The position numbers were made by a program, and so were the translations under genes. Below, in pieces: positions 32,946 to 41,131 of a DNA stretch of 64,000 bases. Source of the DNA: Paenibacillus sp. PvR098 (lineage in GTDB: Bacteria; Bacillota; Bacilli; Paenibacillales; NBRC-103111); assembly GCF_017833255.1 (NCBI RefSeq), contig NZ_JAFIBU010000001.1, positions 2,547,001 through 2,611,000 of the forward strand. Direction: 5' to 3'. Every line of letters begins with the position of its first letter. Within the stretch, counting starts at the first letter, position 1. The notes beneath the pieces are model-generated. The model did no database searches. It was given only the letters and a program-made list of their open reading frames with translations, and was not told where the DNA came from.

Positions 32946-34014
32946 TGTCATCCGTATCATGACCAAAGATTCAGCTCTTGTCCCCCTTGTTGCGATTGTC
33001 CTCGGACTGCTCGTCGGCGCATTGATTATGCTCACCGGGGGCTACAATCCTATCACTGCTTACACTTCACTAGTCGAAAAAGTCATAGGCGACCCATACA
33101 GCATCGGTGAAACCGTCCGCGAAATTACGCCGCTTATTTTCACAGGATTGTCTGTGGCCTTTGCTTTTCGTACCGGTCTGTTCAACATTGGCGGTGAAGG
33201 TCAATTCATCATGGGGATGACAGGCGCGACCTTGGTAGGTGTTAAGCTGGACCTGCCTTTCTGGCTGCATGCGCCGCTCGCCATCCTCGCGGGAGCTGTG
33301 CTTGGAGGACTATGGGGAGGGATAGCGGGATATTTGAAAGCGAAGCGCGGGGTTAACGAAGTGATCACCACGATTATGCTGAACTGGATCGCTCTGTATC
33401 TCGCCAACTATATCATAAGCCGGTATTTACTGCAGCCCGGTCAACAGCGCTCTCATCTGATCCGGGAATCGGCAATGGTCAGCCTGCGCGCCTTGAGCGA
33501 AATATTCGGCAATGCCCGGCTTCATTGGGGCATCCTGATCGTTATTCTGGCCGCCGTGGCATTCTATATCATTCTGTGGAAGACCCGTCAAGGCTACGAG
33601 CTGCGCGCCGTCGGCCACAGTCCTTATGCCGCGGAATACGCCGGCATGAGCGTGAATGCGAACATCGTCAAAGCGATGTTCATCGGCGGTATGTTCGCAG
33701 GGCTTGCCGGCGTTTTCGAAATTCTCGGCGTCTTCCACTATCAAGTGATAGCAGCTGCTTCCCCGGGCTACGGCTTCGACGGCATTGCGGTGGCGCTGCT
33801 CGGCGGTAACCATCCGCTCGGCGTCGTTCTGGCAGCCGCGTTATTCGGGACGCTGACATACGGCTCAGCGGGAATGAGTTTCGGTGCCGATGTGCCGCCG
33901 GAAATTGTTCGCGTCATTATCGGAACGGTTATCTTCTTCGTTGCTTCACACGGCTTGATCCGCTCCGTGCTTAAGCCGCTGAGAGACAAACGCAAAACCG
34001 GGGAGGTGACCTGA
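32935..34014 (+). CDS. nupP: nucleoside ABC transporter permease (NupP-like)
   Basis: About 359 residues with nine or ten hydrophobic segments, of the BPD_transp_2 (LivH/RbsC) family; FRTGLFNIGGEGQFIMGMTGA is the characteristic permease loop. ATG 32935 follows GGAGG and overlaps the ATPase stop, showing translational coupling; GTG 32929 is possible. Pairs with the next gene. Confidence 0.9.
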   Translation: MVANVIRIMTKDSALVPLVAIVLGLLVGALIMLTGGYNPITAYTSLVEKVIGDPYSIGETVREITPLIFTGLSVAFAFRTGLFNIGGEGQFIMGMTGATLVGVKLDLPFWLHAPLAILAGAVLGGLWGGIAGYLKAKRGVNEVITTIMLNWIALYLANYIISRYLLQPGQQRSHLIRESAMVSLRALSEIFGNARLHWGILIVILAAVAFYIILWKTRQGYELRAVGHSPYAAEYAGMSVNANIVKAMFIGGMFAGLAGVFEILGVFHYQVIAAASPGYGFDGIAVALLGGNHPLGVVLAAALFGTLTYGSAGMSFGADVPPEIVRVIIGTVIFFVASHGLIRSVLKPLRDKRKTGEVT

Positions 34015-34019
34015 CCGGC

Positions 34020-34982
34020 ATGGATTTCTTACGTATTCTCGGCGAATTGATGCATACGACACTCGTTTTTTCGACAGCACTGATCTTCACAGCCATGGGC
34101 GGTATATTTTCCGAACGGTCCGGAGTCGTCAACATCGGGTTGGAAGGGCTTATGGTCTCGGGGGCTTTCGCTTCAGCAGTGACAGCCTACTATACCGAAC
34201 AAGCCGGTTTCTACAGCTTGGCGCCTTGGCTTGGCCTGCTCGGCGCGCTGGTCTTTGGCTTGCTGGTCTCTGTCATCCATGCTGTGGCGTCCATCACCTT
34301 CAAAGCCAATCAAGTCGTCAGCGGCGTGGTGATTAACTTTCTCGCAGCCGGTTTTACGGTGTACCTTGTAAAAATGTTGTTCGCGGGCTCCGGCCAAACA
34401 GAAACCTTGAACGCCGTATTTCACAAGGTGGCCGTCCCTCTGCTTTCGGCGATCCCGCTGCTGGGCTATGCCGTGTTCTACGCTTACCCAACCACATACC
34501 TTGCCCTCGTGCTGGTTGTCATCATATGGTACGTGTTGTTCAAGACTCCGTTCGGGCTTCGGCTTCGCGCGGTCGGCGAGCACCCGGGCGCGGCAGACAC
34601 GCTCGGCGTGAACGTCTCGAGGATTCGCTACATCTGCGTGCTGCTCAGCGGGGCGCTGGCCGGACTCGGAGGAGCGACGATCACACTGACGACGACCAGC
34701 AGCTTCTCGCACAATACCATATCCGGCCAAGGCTTCATTGCTCTGGCGGCTATGATTTTCGGCAAATGGCATCCCTTCGGCGCCTTGGCTGCAGCCCTCT
34801 TCTTCGGCTTCGCCCAAGCGATCAAAAACTTTGTCCAGCTGTTCGATTGGGCCAAATCCATTCCGATGGAATTTCTCTATATGCTGCCCTACATATTGAC
34901 CATTCTCGTGCTCGCAGGCGCTGTAGGGCGCGCTTACCCGCCGGCTGCCCTCGGCGAGCCTTACGATCCCGGCAAACGCTGA
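34020..34982 (+). CDS. nupQ: nucleoside ABC transporter permease (NupQ-like)
   Basis: A 320-residue second permease of the same family, with FSERSGVVNIGLEGLMVSGAF as permease loop and about eight membrane helices. Only 5 bases after nupP. Together with NupN and NupO it forms a complete importer. Confidence 0.9.
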   Translation: MDFLRILGELMHTTLVFSTALIFTAMGGIFSERSGVVNIGLEGLMVSGAFASAVTAYYTEQAGFYSLAPWLGLLGALVFGLLVSVIHAVASITFKANQVVSGVVINFLAAGFTVYLVKMLFAGSGQTETLNAVFHKVAVPLLSAIPLLGYAVFYAYPTTYLALVLVVIIWYVLFKTPFGLRLRAVGEHPGAADTLGVNVSRIRYICVLLSGALAGLGGATITLTTTSSFSHNTISGQGFIALAAMIFGKWHPFGALAAALFFGFAQAIKNFVQLFDWAKSIPMEFLYMLPYILTILVLAGAVGRAYPPAALGEPYDPGKR

Positions 34983-35054
34983 AGCCTGCCAGAGCTCTCT
35001 AATATCAGCAAGATACAGACAACCAGATTACAGTACGAGCGGACTTCCTCCCTA

Positions 35055-35090
35055 GCCTGCCGATGCCACAGGAGATACGGCGGGCTTTTC
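35055..35090 (+). terminator. terminator of the nup operon
   Basis: GCCTGCCG / CGGCGGGC (one T.G pair), loop 15 bases, then TTTTCTTG. Confidence 0.65.
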
Positions 35091-35145
35091 TTGAACTGAC
35101 GGCTGTGAGCTGGCCTTCGATTCGAACGTCCGCGGCAATTAAACG

Positions 35146-35195
35146 AAAAAGGCGCCGCGCTGCCGGGAAACCCGAACTTAACACCGCACCTTTTT
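35146..35195 (-). terminator. terminator of the second rsbV/rsbW pair
   Basis: Minus strand AAAAAGGTGC and GCGCCTTTTT form a 10-base stem with one wobble around a GC-rich loop. Confidence 0.6.
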
Positions 35196-35202
35196 ATACT
35201 TC

Positions 35203-35673
35203 TCAACTGTTTTGCTCCAACTGCTTGACCAGCACGATCCGGTCAGAACCCTCTCCTTCGGCTGGCACCAAGGTTACCTCGTCTACCAACGCTTGCATCA
35301 GATACAGCCCGAGCGGGGCGCTTTCAAGTGCATTTAAGCTGTCCGCATCACCTTCTGCAGGCCCCTTCCAATCCGTCTGTTCTCCGAAGCTCACAGCTAA
35401 TCCCTCCGAATCGATATGAACGACGAGCTCTTGGGGGCGAATAGTAAACACGAGCTGCAGACAAGCAGCTCCGATGGCGTTATGGCCATGCTGCACCAGG
35501 ATATGGTTGCACGCTTCCGTAACCGCCACCTTCAAATCCTCAATCGATTCATAGGTAAATCCCATCCTTACCGCAACTCCATAAAGCGTTAGCCGAACCG
35601 TATCCAATTCATCGGGATGCAGGGGTACCCTCAGTATGACTTCCTTCTCTAACAGTCCTGCACTCCCCTTCAT
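35203..35673 (-). CDS. second RsbW-like anti-sigma kinase
   Basis: A 156-residue GHKL-type protein resembling RsbW: LKVAVTEACNHILVQHGHNAIG (N box) and ESAPLGLYLMQALVDEVTLVP (G box). The N box keeps Glu-Ala-Cys-Asn; the G1 region is shortened and lacks the DXGXG-like run seen in RsbW at 27960. It overlaps the STAS gene by 4 bases. No sigma factor gene follows, so this is an orphan partner-switching pair; whether it still binds ATP is uncertain. Confidence 0.8.
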   Translation of the reverse strand: MKGSAGLLEKEVILRVPLHPDELDTVRLTLYGVAVRMGFTYESIEDLKVAVTEACNHILVQHGHNAIGAACLQLVFTIRPQELVVHIDSEGLAVSFGEQTDWKGPAEGDADSLNALESAPLGLYLMQALVDEVTLVPAEGEGSDRIVLVKQLEQNS

Positions 35674-36005
35674 ACGGCTTCACTCTCTATAGTCAGAAAT
35701 TTGGATAGACCGGTCATATCGAACAGCCTTTTGATTTTGGCGGGTACGTCCTGTATGATGAGCGCCCCTCCTTTCTCTTTCCTGATTTTCAATACCGCAA
35801 CAAAAATTCCGATGCCCGTGCTGTCAATGTAGCTTAATTCCCGTAAATTCACCTTAAGCGGCACGCTGTGGTTTGCTGCCAAGGGTTCCACCGCCATACG
35901 AAATTCGTTCACCGTTCCAAGGTCGAGCTCACCCGATAGAAAAAGGACATTCGCTTCAGTACTGGCCAGCACCTCAACTTGAAATTTTTTGGCATCCATC
36001 CTCAA
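35670..36005 (-). CDS. second RsbV-like STAS protein
   Basis: About 111 residues, a STAS domain with intact phosphorylation motif YIDSTGIGIF and the ends LFLSGELDLGTVNEFRM and VPAKIKRLFDMTGLSKF. I choose TTG 36005, 8 bases after AGAGGAG; GTG 36014 and ATG 35999 are alternatives. It resembles RsbV at 28419 closely, suggesting duplication of the rsbVW pair. Confidence 0.82.
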   Translation of the reverse strand: MRMDAKKFQVEVLASTEANVLFLSGELDLGTVNEFRMAVEPLAANHSVPLKVNLRELSYIDSTGIGIFVAVLKIRKEKGGALIIQDVPAKIKRLFDMTGLSKFLTIESEAV

Positions 36006-36092
36006 CGTATCCACTCCTCTGGTCGTATATAGAACTCATCTAAAAATAGAATACCAGATTCCCAACCATATTTCACGGACATTCATGAGGTT

Positions 36093-36118
36093 GATTCATC
36101 TGGTTTTGGGACGGGTAA
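36093..36118 (+). promoter_or_regulatory. weak SigB-type promoter of the 52-residue membrane protein
   Basis: GATTCA, 14 bases, GGGTAA, 57 bases before the ATG at 36176. One mismatch to the -35 box of the other sites, with spacing kept. Confidence 0.45.
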
Positions 36119-36175
36119 TGGAAGGTAAGGATGACGGCGCCGAAACTACTCTGATTCCTAAAGGAGTGATAAGGT

Positions 36176-36334
36176 ATGGATCAAATGAAAAACGTTGATG
36201 TCGAAAAGAGAAGTGTGGAGAAAAAGATGGATTCCGGGATGGTCGCTTCCACTTTCATTAAGTATGCAGCCTACATCCTCATCTTTTTCGGATTCCTTTA
36301 CTTCCTGGTCCGGTTCGTATTTCCGATGTTCTGA
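36176..36334 (+). CDS. small single-pass membrane protein (52 residues)
   Basis: MDQMKNVDVEKRSVEKKMDS, then a C-terminal hydrophobic helix (AAYILIFFGFLYFLVRFVF). AGGAGTGAT lies 5 bases before the ATG, and a perfect terminator follows 27 bases after the stop, so it is a complete single-gene unit. No family recognised. A SigB-type promoter suggests a stress role. Confidence 0.7.
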   Translation: MDQMKNVDVEKRSVEKKMDSGMVASTFIKYAAYILIFFGFLYFLVRFVFPMF

Positions 36335-36360
36335 TGAACGAGATAACTACACCCAGAAAC

Positions 36361-36393
36361 AAACGTACATGGCCAAAGCCTGTACGTTTTTTT
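36361..36393 (+). terminator. terminator of the 52-residue membrane protein gene
   Basis: AAACGTACA / TGTACGTTT stem followed by TTTT. Confidence 0.85.
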
Positions 36394-36459
36394 ATGATCA
36401 AATACCTCTGTAAAAAATAAAAACTTAAAGGCCTGAGCGGGCCTTCAAGTCCAATTCGA

Positions 36460-37017
36460 TCATATGCTCATCGCGTGGAAATAGTGTACGGATGTCAGTT
36501 CCCCCGTTCCTGGTTGAATGAACAGCTTCAATACATTATTGCCGCTGCGGTATACCAAGCCATCCTCTGCTACCCAATCAGGCTGGCCCAACGCCTCTCT
36601 CAGCTGATCCGTTTGCATCGGGAGCGTCTTGCCGTCCAGCTCGAATGTGCCGGTTTCGGGCAAAATTACAACGTATTGAATAAATTGTTCGTAGAGACCG
36701 ACTTTACAGTCTTCATAAACAAGAATTCTCTCATGTTTAAACAAGGGATCTTGTTCAATGGACAGCGGCTTTCCTTTGATTTCATAAAGCGTATTCAGAT
36801 CATCTGTAACCGCAATTCCATTAGCTCTCTCGAGCTTGAACGGAGCCTGCACTGCAGCCTTCGCCAACGGTTTCTCCGCAATCGCCGTTTCCACCTGTGC
36901 CAAGTTGGTGGTGGGCTTGTCCGATGTTGACGGCATGTACGATACCGTTCCCCACGAAGCTCCGTAGATGCCAAGTAACAACGTGCCAGTCATAAACCAT
37001 CTTTTCATTGCGCTCAC
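36460..37017 (-). CDS. exported or membrane-anchored hypothetical protein
   Basis: A 185-residue protein with an N-terminal hydrophobic segment (WFMTGTLLLGIYGASWGTV) that could be a signal peptide or anchor. A flexible stretch rich in Thr, Ala and Lys comes next, then a beta-rich domain (GIAVTDDLNTLYEIKGKPLSIEQDP; ILPETGTFELDGKTLPMQTDQLREALGQPDWV). No known family. It lies 66 bases downstream of the yflT-like gene on the same strand. Confidence 0.65.
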   Translation of the reverse strand: MSAMKRWFMTGTLLLGIYGASWGTVSYMPSTSDKPTTNLAQVETAIAEKPLAKAAVQAPFKLERANGIAVTDDLNTLYEIKGKPLSIEQDPLFKHERILVYEDCKVGLYEQFIQYVVILPETGTFELDGKTLPMQTDQLREALGQPDWVAEDGLVYRSGNNVLKLFIQPGTGELTSVHYFHAMSI

Positions 37018-37083
37018 CTGCTTATAGAATAAGATTCGGCTGAGGTTTCCGAAGGCTGTCGGCTCGGTAACGTTCAGGCCGTC

Positions 37084-37431
37084 TTAATAATACTTGGTCA
37101 ACAACGATTGGTCATCCACAGCAATGACGATTCTACCTTGTGTCATTTCCTGCTCGTAATACTGTATTGCGGTTGGAGACAAACCCAAGGACTGTAGTTT
37201 CTCCCGAAGCGCAGCACCTTCACATTTATAGCACGGTGTCACCGTGTGGGCCATCGATTCCCCGACAAAGCCGATACGACTGGCATATTGGGGCCTAAAC
37301 AGCTGATCCGTATTCACATTTTCATGTGCCAGAATTTGAATTTGATCTACTTGGCGGCCCGCAGATTGAAAATCACGAACCGCCTGCTTCACTTCCTGTT
37401 CGCCATTGGCAACAACGATGGAATGAAACAT
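37084..37431 (-). CDS. YflT-type general stress protein
   Basis: A 115-residue protein of the heat-induced/general stress protein 17M (YflT) family: MFHSIVVANGEQEVKQAVRD and VDQIQILAHENVNTDQLF at the start, EKLQSLGLSPTAIQYYEQEMTQGRIVIAVDD at the end. ATG 37431 follows GGAGG at 10 bases. It contains a Cys-x-x-Cys (PCYKC) absent from its paralogue at 46180. It lies 38 bases after glgC and probably shares its SigB-type promoter. Confidence 0.82.
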   Translation of the reverse strand: MFHSIVVANGEQEVKQAVRDFQSAGRQVDQIQILAHENVNTDQLFRPQYASRIGFVGESMAHTVTPCYKCEGAALREKLQSLGLSPTAIQYYEQEMTQGRIVIAVDDQSLLTKYY

Positions 37432-37469
37432 TCGGGAAACGCCTCCTTTAATAACACGATTGGGTGACT

Positions 37470-38651
37470 TTATTTGGCATGCTCCCATTGGAGCTGGACT
37501 TGAGGAATATAAATTTTGGGCATTCTCTGGTTCTTATTCCTCACCGTCTCGGCATCGCCGACTACAGCGACCAACCCATGAGACGGAATTTCTACAGATA
37601 CTCCGTCCTCCAGGACGGCGTCTTCCCCAATAATGGCGTTACGTAGATATACATTGCTGCCTATCCTTGCACCGGGCATCACGACACAATTCTGAAGCAC
37701 GCTTCCGTGCCCTACATATACGTTATGGGCTACAACGGACTGTTCTACATGTCCCAAAATCCTGCAACTGCTTGCGATAATGGACTGTCTGATGCGAGCT
37801 GCCGATTGCACATAGGCTTGTCCTATGGTCGCCGCTTTGGATGTGTACATCGGCCACTTCGCTTCGGTACAGCTAAACTTAGGCTTCTCGCCGATGAGAT
37901 CCATATGCGATTCCCACAGGCTTTCTATCGTACCTACATCACGCCAATATCCTTCGAATAAATAGGTTTGAAGCTTAGCACCCGTCCTCAGCATAGACGG
38001 AATGACATCCTTTCCGAAATCTCGGCTCGATTGCGGATCAAGAGCATCCGCTTCAAGCACCTGCTTTAAATAGGATCGGCGGAAAATATAGATGCCCATG
38101 GAAGCTAATCTGCTCTTAGGCTGCTTCGGCTTCTCAGAGAATTCCAGGACACGTCCCCTTTCGTCCGTTCGCATAATGCCGAAGCGATGGGCTTCTTCCC
38201 ATGGAACAGGTGTTACGGCTATTGTCGCATCTGCTTGTGTCTGTACATGACGTTCCAAAAGCTTGCGGTAATCCATACGATAGATGTGATCTCCCGACAA
38301 AATCAGCACATGCTCGGGATCATGACGCTCGAGAAAAGCTTGATTTTTGTACACTGCATCAGCGGTTCCTTCATATACTCCGTTCTCGGGAGGAAGCATA
38401 GAGATTCCGTCCGCATCTTCCGACCACGCTGTCCCCTCTCCGATATGCTCTTCTAAAGAGGCAGCCTGATATTGAGTTACTACCCCTACCGTGCGAATCC
38501 CTGAATTTTTGCAGTTGCTTAATCCGAAATCAATAATCCGGTAGGCTCCGCCAAAGCGCACCGCAGGTTTGGCCTTTGAACGGGTCAATACGCCCAGTCG
38601 GCGTCCTTCTCCGCCAGCAAGCAGCATGGCTACACAAGCTTTAAAACTCAT
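37470..38651 (-). CDS. glgC: glucose-1-phosphate adenylyltransferase GlgC
   Basis: About 393 residues. The nucleotidyltransferase N-terminus [24 protein letters not shown], the glucose-1-phosphate motif [21 protein letters not shown], and a C-terminal left-handed beta-helix are present. It makes ADP-glucose for glycogen. ATG 38651 follows AAGGGG; an in-frame ATG at 38699 lies nearer the promoter with no site. No glgD, glgA, glgB or glgP is nearby, unlike in Bacillus. Sits under a SigB-type promoter with a stress gene. Confidence 0.9.
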   Translation of the reverse strand: MSFKACVAMLLAGGEGRRLGVLTRSKAKPAVRFGGAYRIIDFGLSNCKNSGIRTVGVVTQYQAASLEEHIGEGTAWSEDADGISMLPPENGVYEGTADAVYKNQAFLERHDPEHVLILSGDHIYRMDYRKLLERHVQTQADATIAVTPVPWEEAHRFGIMRTDERGRVLEFSEKPKQPKSRLASMGIYIFRRSYLKQVLEADALDPQSSRDFGKDVIPSMLRTGAKLQTYLFEGYWRDVGTIESLWESHMDLIGEKPKFSCTEAKWPMYTSKAATIGQAYVQSAARIRQSIIASSCRILGHVEQSVVAHNVYVGHGSVLQNCVVMPGARIGSNVYLRNAIIGEDAVLEDGVSVEIPSHGLVAVVGDAETVRNKNQRMPKIYIPQVQLQWEHAK

Positions 38652-38713
38652 AAATTCATCTGCCCCTTTCACCTGGAGATTGGTTATCGTCATAATCATT
38701 TGGATAGTTATGA

Positions 38714-38739
38714 TTAACCGAATATCCTTGATTTGAAAC
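38714..38739 (-). promoter_or_regulatory. SigB-type promoter of glgC and yflT-like gene
   Basis: Minus strand: GTTTCA (38734-38739), 14 bases, GGTTAA (38714-38719), 63 bases before the glgC ATG. Confidence 0.65.
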
Positions 38740-38960
38740 AGAATCTGCCATATTTCGAGAGGGTACCGTGTATCGAATCATGAGCGTTTTCCACTGATCT
38801 GACCATATCGACAAAAGACTCCAAAAGCCAAAAGCATCCACATACCCATTTTTACGCGCTTATCCGTATTATCCCCACAGCTCAGAGATTACACTTTTTT
38901 TCTTTGCTAATCTCGTTGCCAAATCGGAAAAATGTCAGCAATTCGCACAAAGATACCCAT
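38740..38960. other. non-coding stretch between glgC promoter and kinase terminator
   Basis: No frame with a ribosome site. I see only ordinary AT-rich intergenic sequence. Confidence 0.4.
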
Positions 38961-39002
38961 AAAAAAAAGCCCTCCCCGCATTCATTATGTCGGGTTCAGG
39001 CA
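38961..39002 (-). terminator. terminator of the rsbY-K-M-like operon
   Basis: Minus strand: GCC-TGAA-CCCG, 12-base loop, CGGG-GA-GGGC, then TTTTTTTT. The stem is interrupted but the T run is long. Confidence 0.6.
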
Positions 39003-39019
39003 TGTTCTCACTTCATTGC

Positions 39020-40207
39020 TTACGTGATCAGGTCGTGTTCCTCACACGCCTTAACGAGAATTGAAAACACAAACTCCGCTCCAGGACGTCCATGATCCTC
39101 AAGACCGATGCGACCGCCCATCAATTGGACCAGATTTTTGCAGATAGCCAGCCCCAGACCCGTACCGCCGTACTTGCGAGTCATGGAGGAATCCGCCTGG
39201 GTGAACGGCTCAAACAGCATGCTCCTCTTTTCCTCGGGAATGCCTATACCCGTATCCGTTACGCGGAATTCAAGCTCCTGCATCTCCGCCTCGCTGTTCA
39301 GATGCGATACGGAGACATGAACACCGCCTTGTTCGGTAAATTTCACTGCATTTCCGACCAGGTTAATCAAGATTTGCCGCAGTCTAGATTCGTCTCCAAG
39401 CACACAATCGGGAACCATAAGATCAATGTCGTAGGTGATCTCGAGCGATTTGCGGCGGCACTCGGCATAAAACATCTCGAACGTTTCGATTAAGCAGATG
39501 CGAAGATTGAGGAGATCCTCTTTGACCTCCACCTTGCCGGACTCGATTTTAGACAGATCCAGAATATCGTTGATCACATGCAGCAGAGCGACCCCACTAC
39601 GTCGGATCGTCTCTGCATATTCACGCTGATCACTGCTGAGGTCGGTCTCTACCAGCAAATCGGCCATCGCGATAACTCCATTCAGCGGCGTCCGAATTTC
39701 ATGGCTCATTACCGCCAGAAACTGCGATTTTGCCAGTGCCCCCTGCTCCGCCTCTTCCTTAGCCTTCTCCAGCTCCCGCGTACGTTCATTCAGAAGCTCG
39801 GTTTGCTGCTGAAGCTTTTTTTGCGCTACATACATGGCGACGAAGCCCTCAATCTTCGACTTTAATATTCGCGGTACGAACGGCTTGACGATGTAATCGA
39901 TAGCCCCGACGGAATACGCTGTGAACGATTGCTCCTGTTCATCGGGCGCCGCGGTAACGAATATGATCGGAACCGTCCTTGTCTTTTCGCGTGATTTAAT
40001 CCATTGCGCCGTTTCGAAGCCATCCATACCCGGCATATGAACATCAAGCACAATAACGGCAAATTCATACTTCAGAAGACACCGCAGCGCTTCCTCACCG
40101 GAAGCTGCTTTCACTAAATGATAATTTTGGTCTTCCAGCACCGCTTCCAGAGCCAGCAGGTTTTCTTGCTGGTCATCCACGAGCAGAATGCGAATCGGTT
40201 CGTTCAA
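39020..40207 (-). CDS. response-regulator/histidine-kinase hybrid
   Basis: About 395 residues from a TTG at 40207 (GAGGTG 6 bases upstream). Receiver domain first ([20 protein letters not shown], phosphoacceptor in [13 protein letters not shown]), then a short coiled coil, HisKA with [19 protein letters not shown], and HATPase_c ([43 protein letters not shown]). Cytosolic, no membrane helix. It follows the CheR-like gene by 10 bases, as the fourth gene of the signalling operon. Its partner is probably the hybrid kinase or phosphatase in the same operon. Confidence 0.85.
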   Translation of the reverse strand: MNEPIRILLVDDQQENLLALEAVLEDQNYHLVKAASGEEALRCLLKYEFAVIVLDVHMPGMDGFETAQWIKSREKTRTVPIIFVTAAPDEQEQSFTAYSVGAIDYIVKPFVPRILKSKIEGFVAMYVAQKKLQQQTELLNERTRELEKAKEEAEQGALAKSQFLAVMSHEIRTPLNGVIAMADLLVETDLSSDQREYAETIRRSGVALLHVINDILDLSKIESGKVEVKEDLLNLRICLIETFEMFYAECRRKSLEITYDIDLMVPDCVLGDESRLRQILINLVGNAVKFTEQGGVHVSVSHLNSEAEMQELEFRVTDTGIGIPEEKRSMLFEPFTQADSSMTRKYGGTGLGLAICKNLVQLMGGRIGLEDHGRPGAEFVFSILVKACEEHDLIT

Positions 40208-40217
40208 AAGGCCCACC

Positions 40218-41099
40218 TCATTTGATCTTACGGAATATTTTATCTTCATTGACCAGAGCTTCATATTTTTGCGCATGCTTTGTAAAGGTAATCGATTCCT
40301 TATGCCCCAACACCAGAATACCCGATGAACTTAAGCTCTCATAAAACAAGTCATGTACCTGGTTTTGCAGCATCGAATCAAAATAAATCAGTACATTACG
40401 GCAAAAAATAACATGAAACTCGTTAAACGATCGATCCGTGACCAAATTATGCTGGGCGAACACAATCTTCTCCCGCAGGAAGGGATGGAACGTGGCCGCA
40501 TCCCCCGAAGCGTTATAGTATCGGGAGAAATCGTCTTTTCCTCCGGCACCCAGGTAATTTTTCGTATATCCTTGCATTTTTTTTAATGGATAGGATGCTC
40601 GCTCCGCGACATGCAGTACTTCTTCATTAATATCGGTTGCGTAGATGCGGGCCCTGTCGTACAAGCCCTCCTCATAAAGTAAAATGGCCGTGGAATACAC
40701 TTCTTCTCCTGTAGAGCAGCCAGCATGCCATATACGGATGGACGGCGCAGCTTTAAGCAGCGGCACAACCTGCTCACGAAGCGCAGAAAACAATGTCGGG
40801 TCACGAAACATCTCGGTGACATGGATAACCAGATCTGCGATTAAGCGTTCCATACAGTCACGGTCATGCAGTATTCTCTCCTGCAGCCCCGAAATGGTTC
40901 CCAGTCTTTCCGCATGGATACGATGCCATATCCGGCGTTGTATCGAAGGATAGGCATAATTACGGAAATCATAACCGTACCACCGGTAAAGGCCTTCCAG
41001 CAGCAGACTGATTTCAATCCGCTCCCGCTCCTTATCCTTCGGCTCCTTGCCCTCGTCCCGGGCAGTGTATACCGCATTTTGTTTCAGCAGCGCACTCAT
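40218..41099 (-). CDS. CheR-type methyltransferase (RsbM-like)
   Basis: About 293 residues: an N-terminal CheR helical domain ([25 protein letters not shown]) and a SAM-binding domain with [30 protein letters not shown] and [13 protein letters not shown]. No chemotaxis genes are near; in B. cereus a CheR-like protein, RsbM, methylates the hybrid kinase RsbK to damp SigB activity, and here it follows an RsbK-like gene. ATG 41099 is chosen (GGGG upstream); the long frame to 41222 would overlap the kinase by 91 bases. Confidence 0.85.
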   Translation of the reverse strand: MSALLKQNAVYTARDEGKEPKDKERERIEISLLLEGLYRWYGYDFRNYAYPSIQRRIWHRIHAERLGTISGLQERILHDRDCMERLIADLVIHVTEMFRDPTLFSALREQVVPLLKAAPSIRIWHAGCSTGEEVYSTAILLYEEGLYDRARIYATDINEEVLHVAERASYPLKKMQGYTKNYLGAGGKDDFSRYYNASGDAATFHPFLREKIVFAQHNLVTDRSFNEFHVIFCRNVLIYFDSMLQNQVHDLFYESLSSSGILVLGHKESITFTKHAQKYEALVNEDKIFRKIK

Positions 41100-41131
41100 G
41101 TCCTCAGCCCCTTTGTTGTCCTTTCCGCCGT

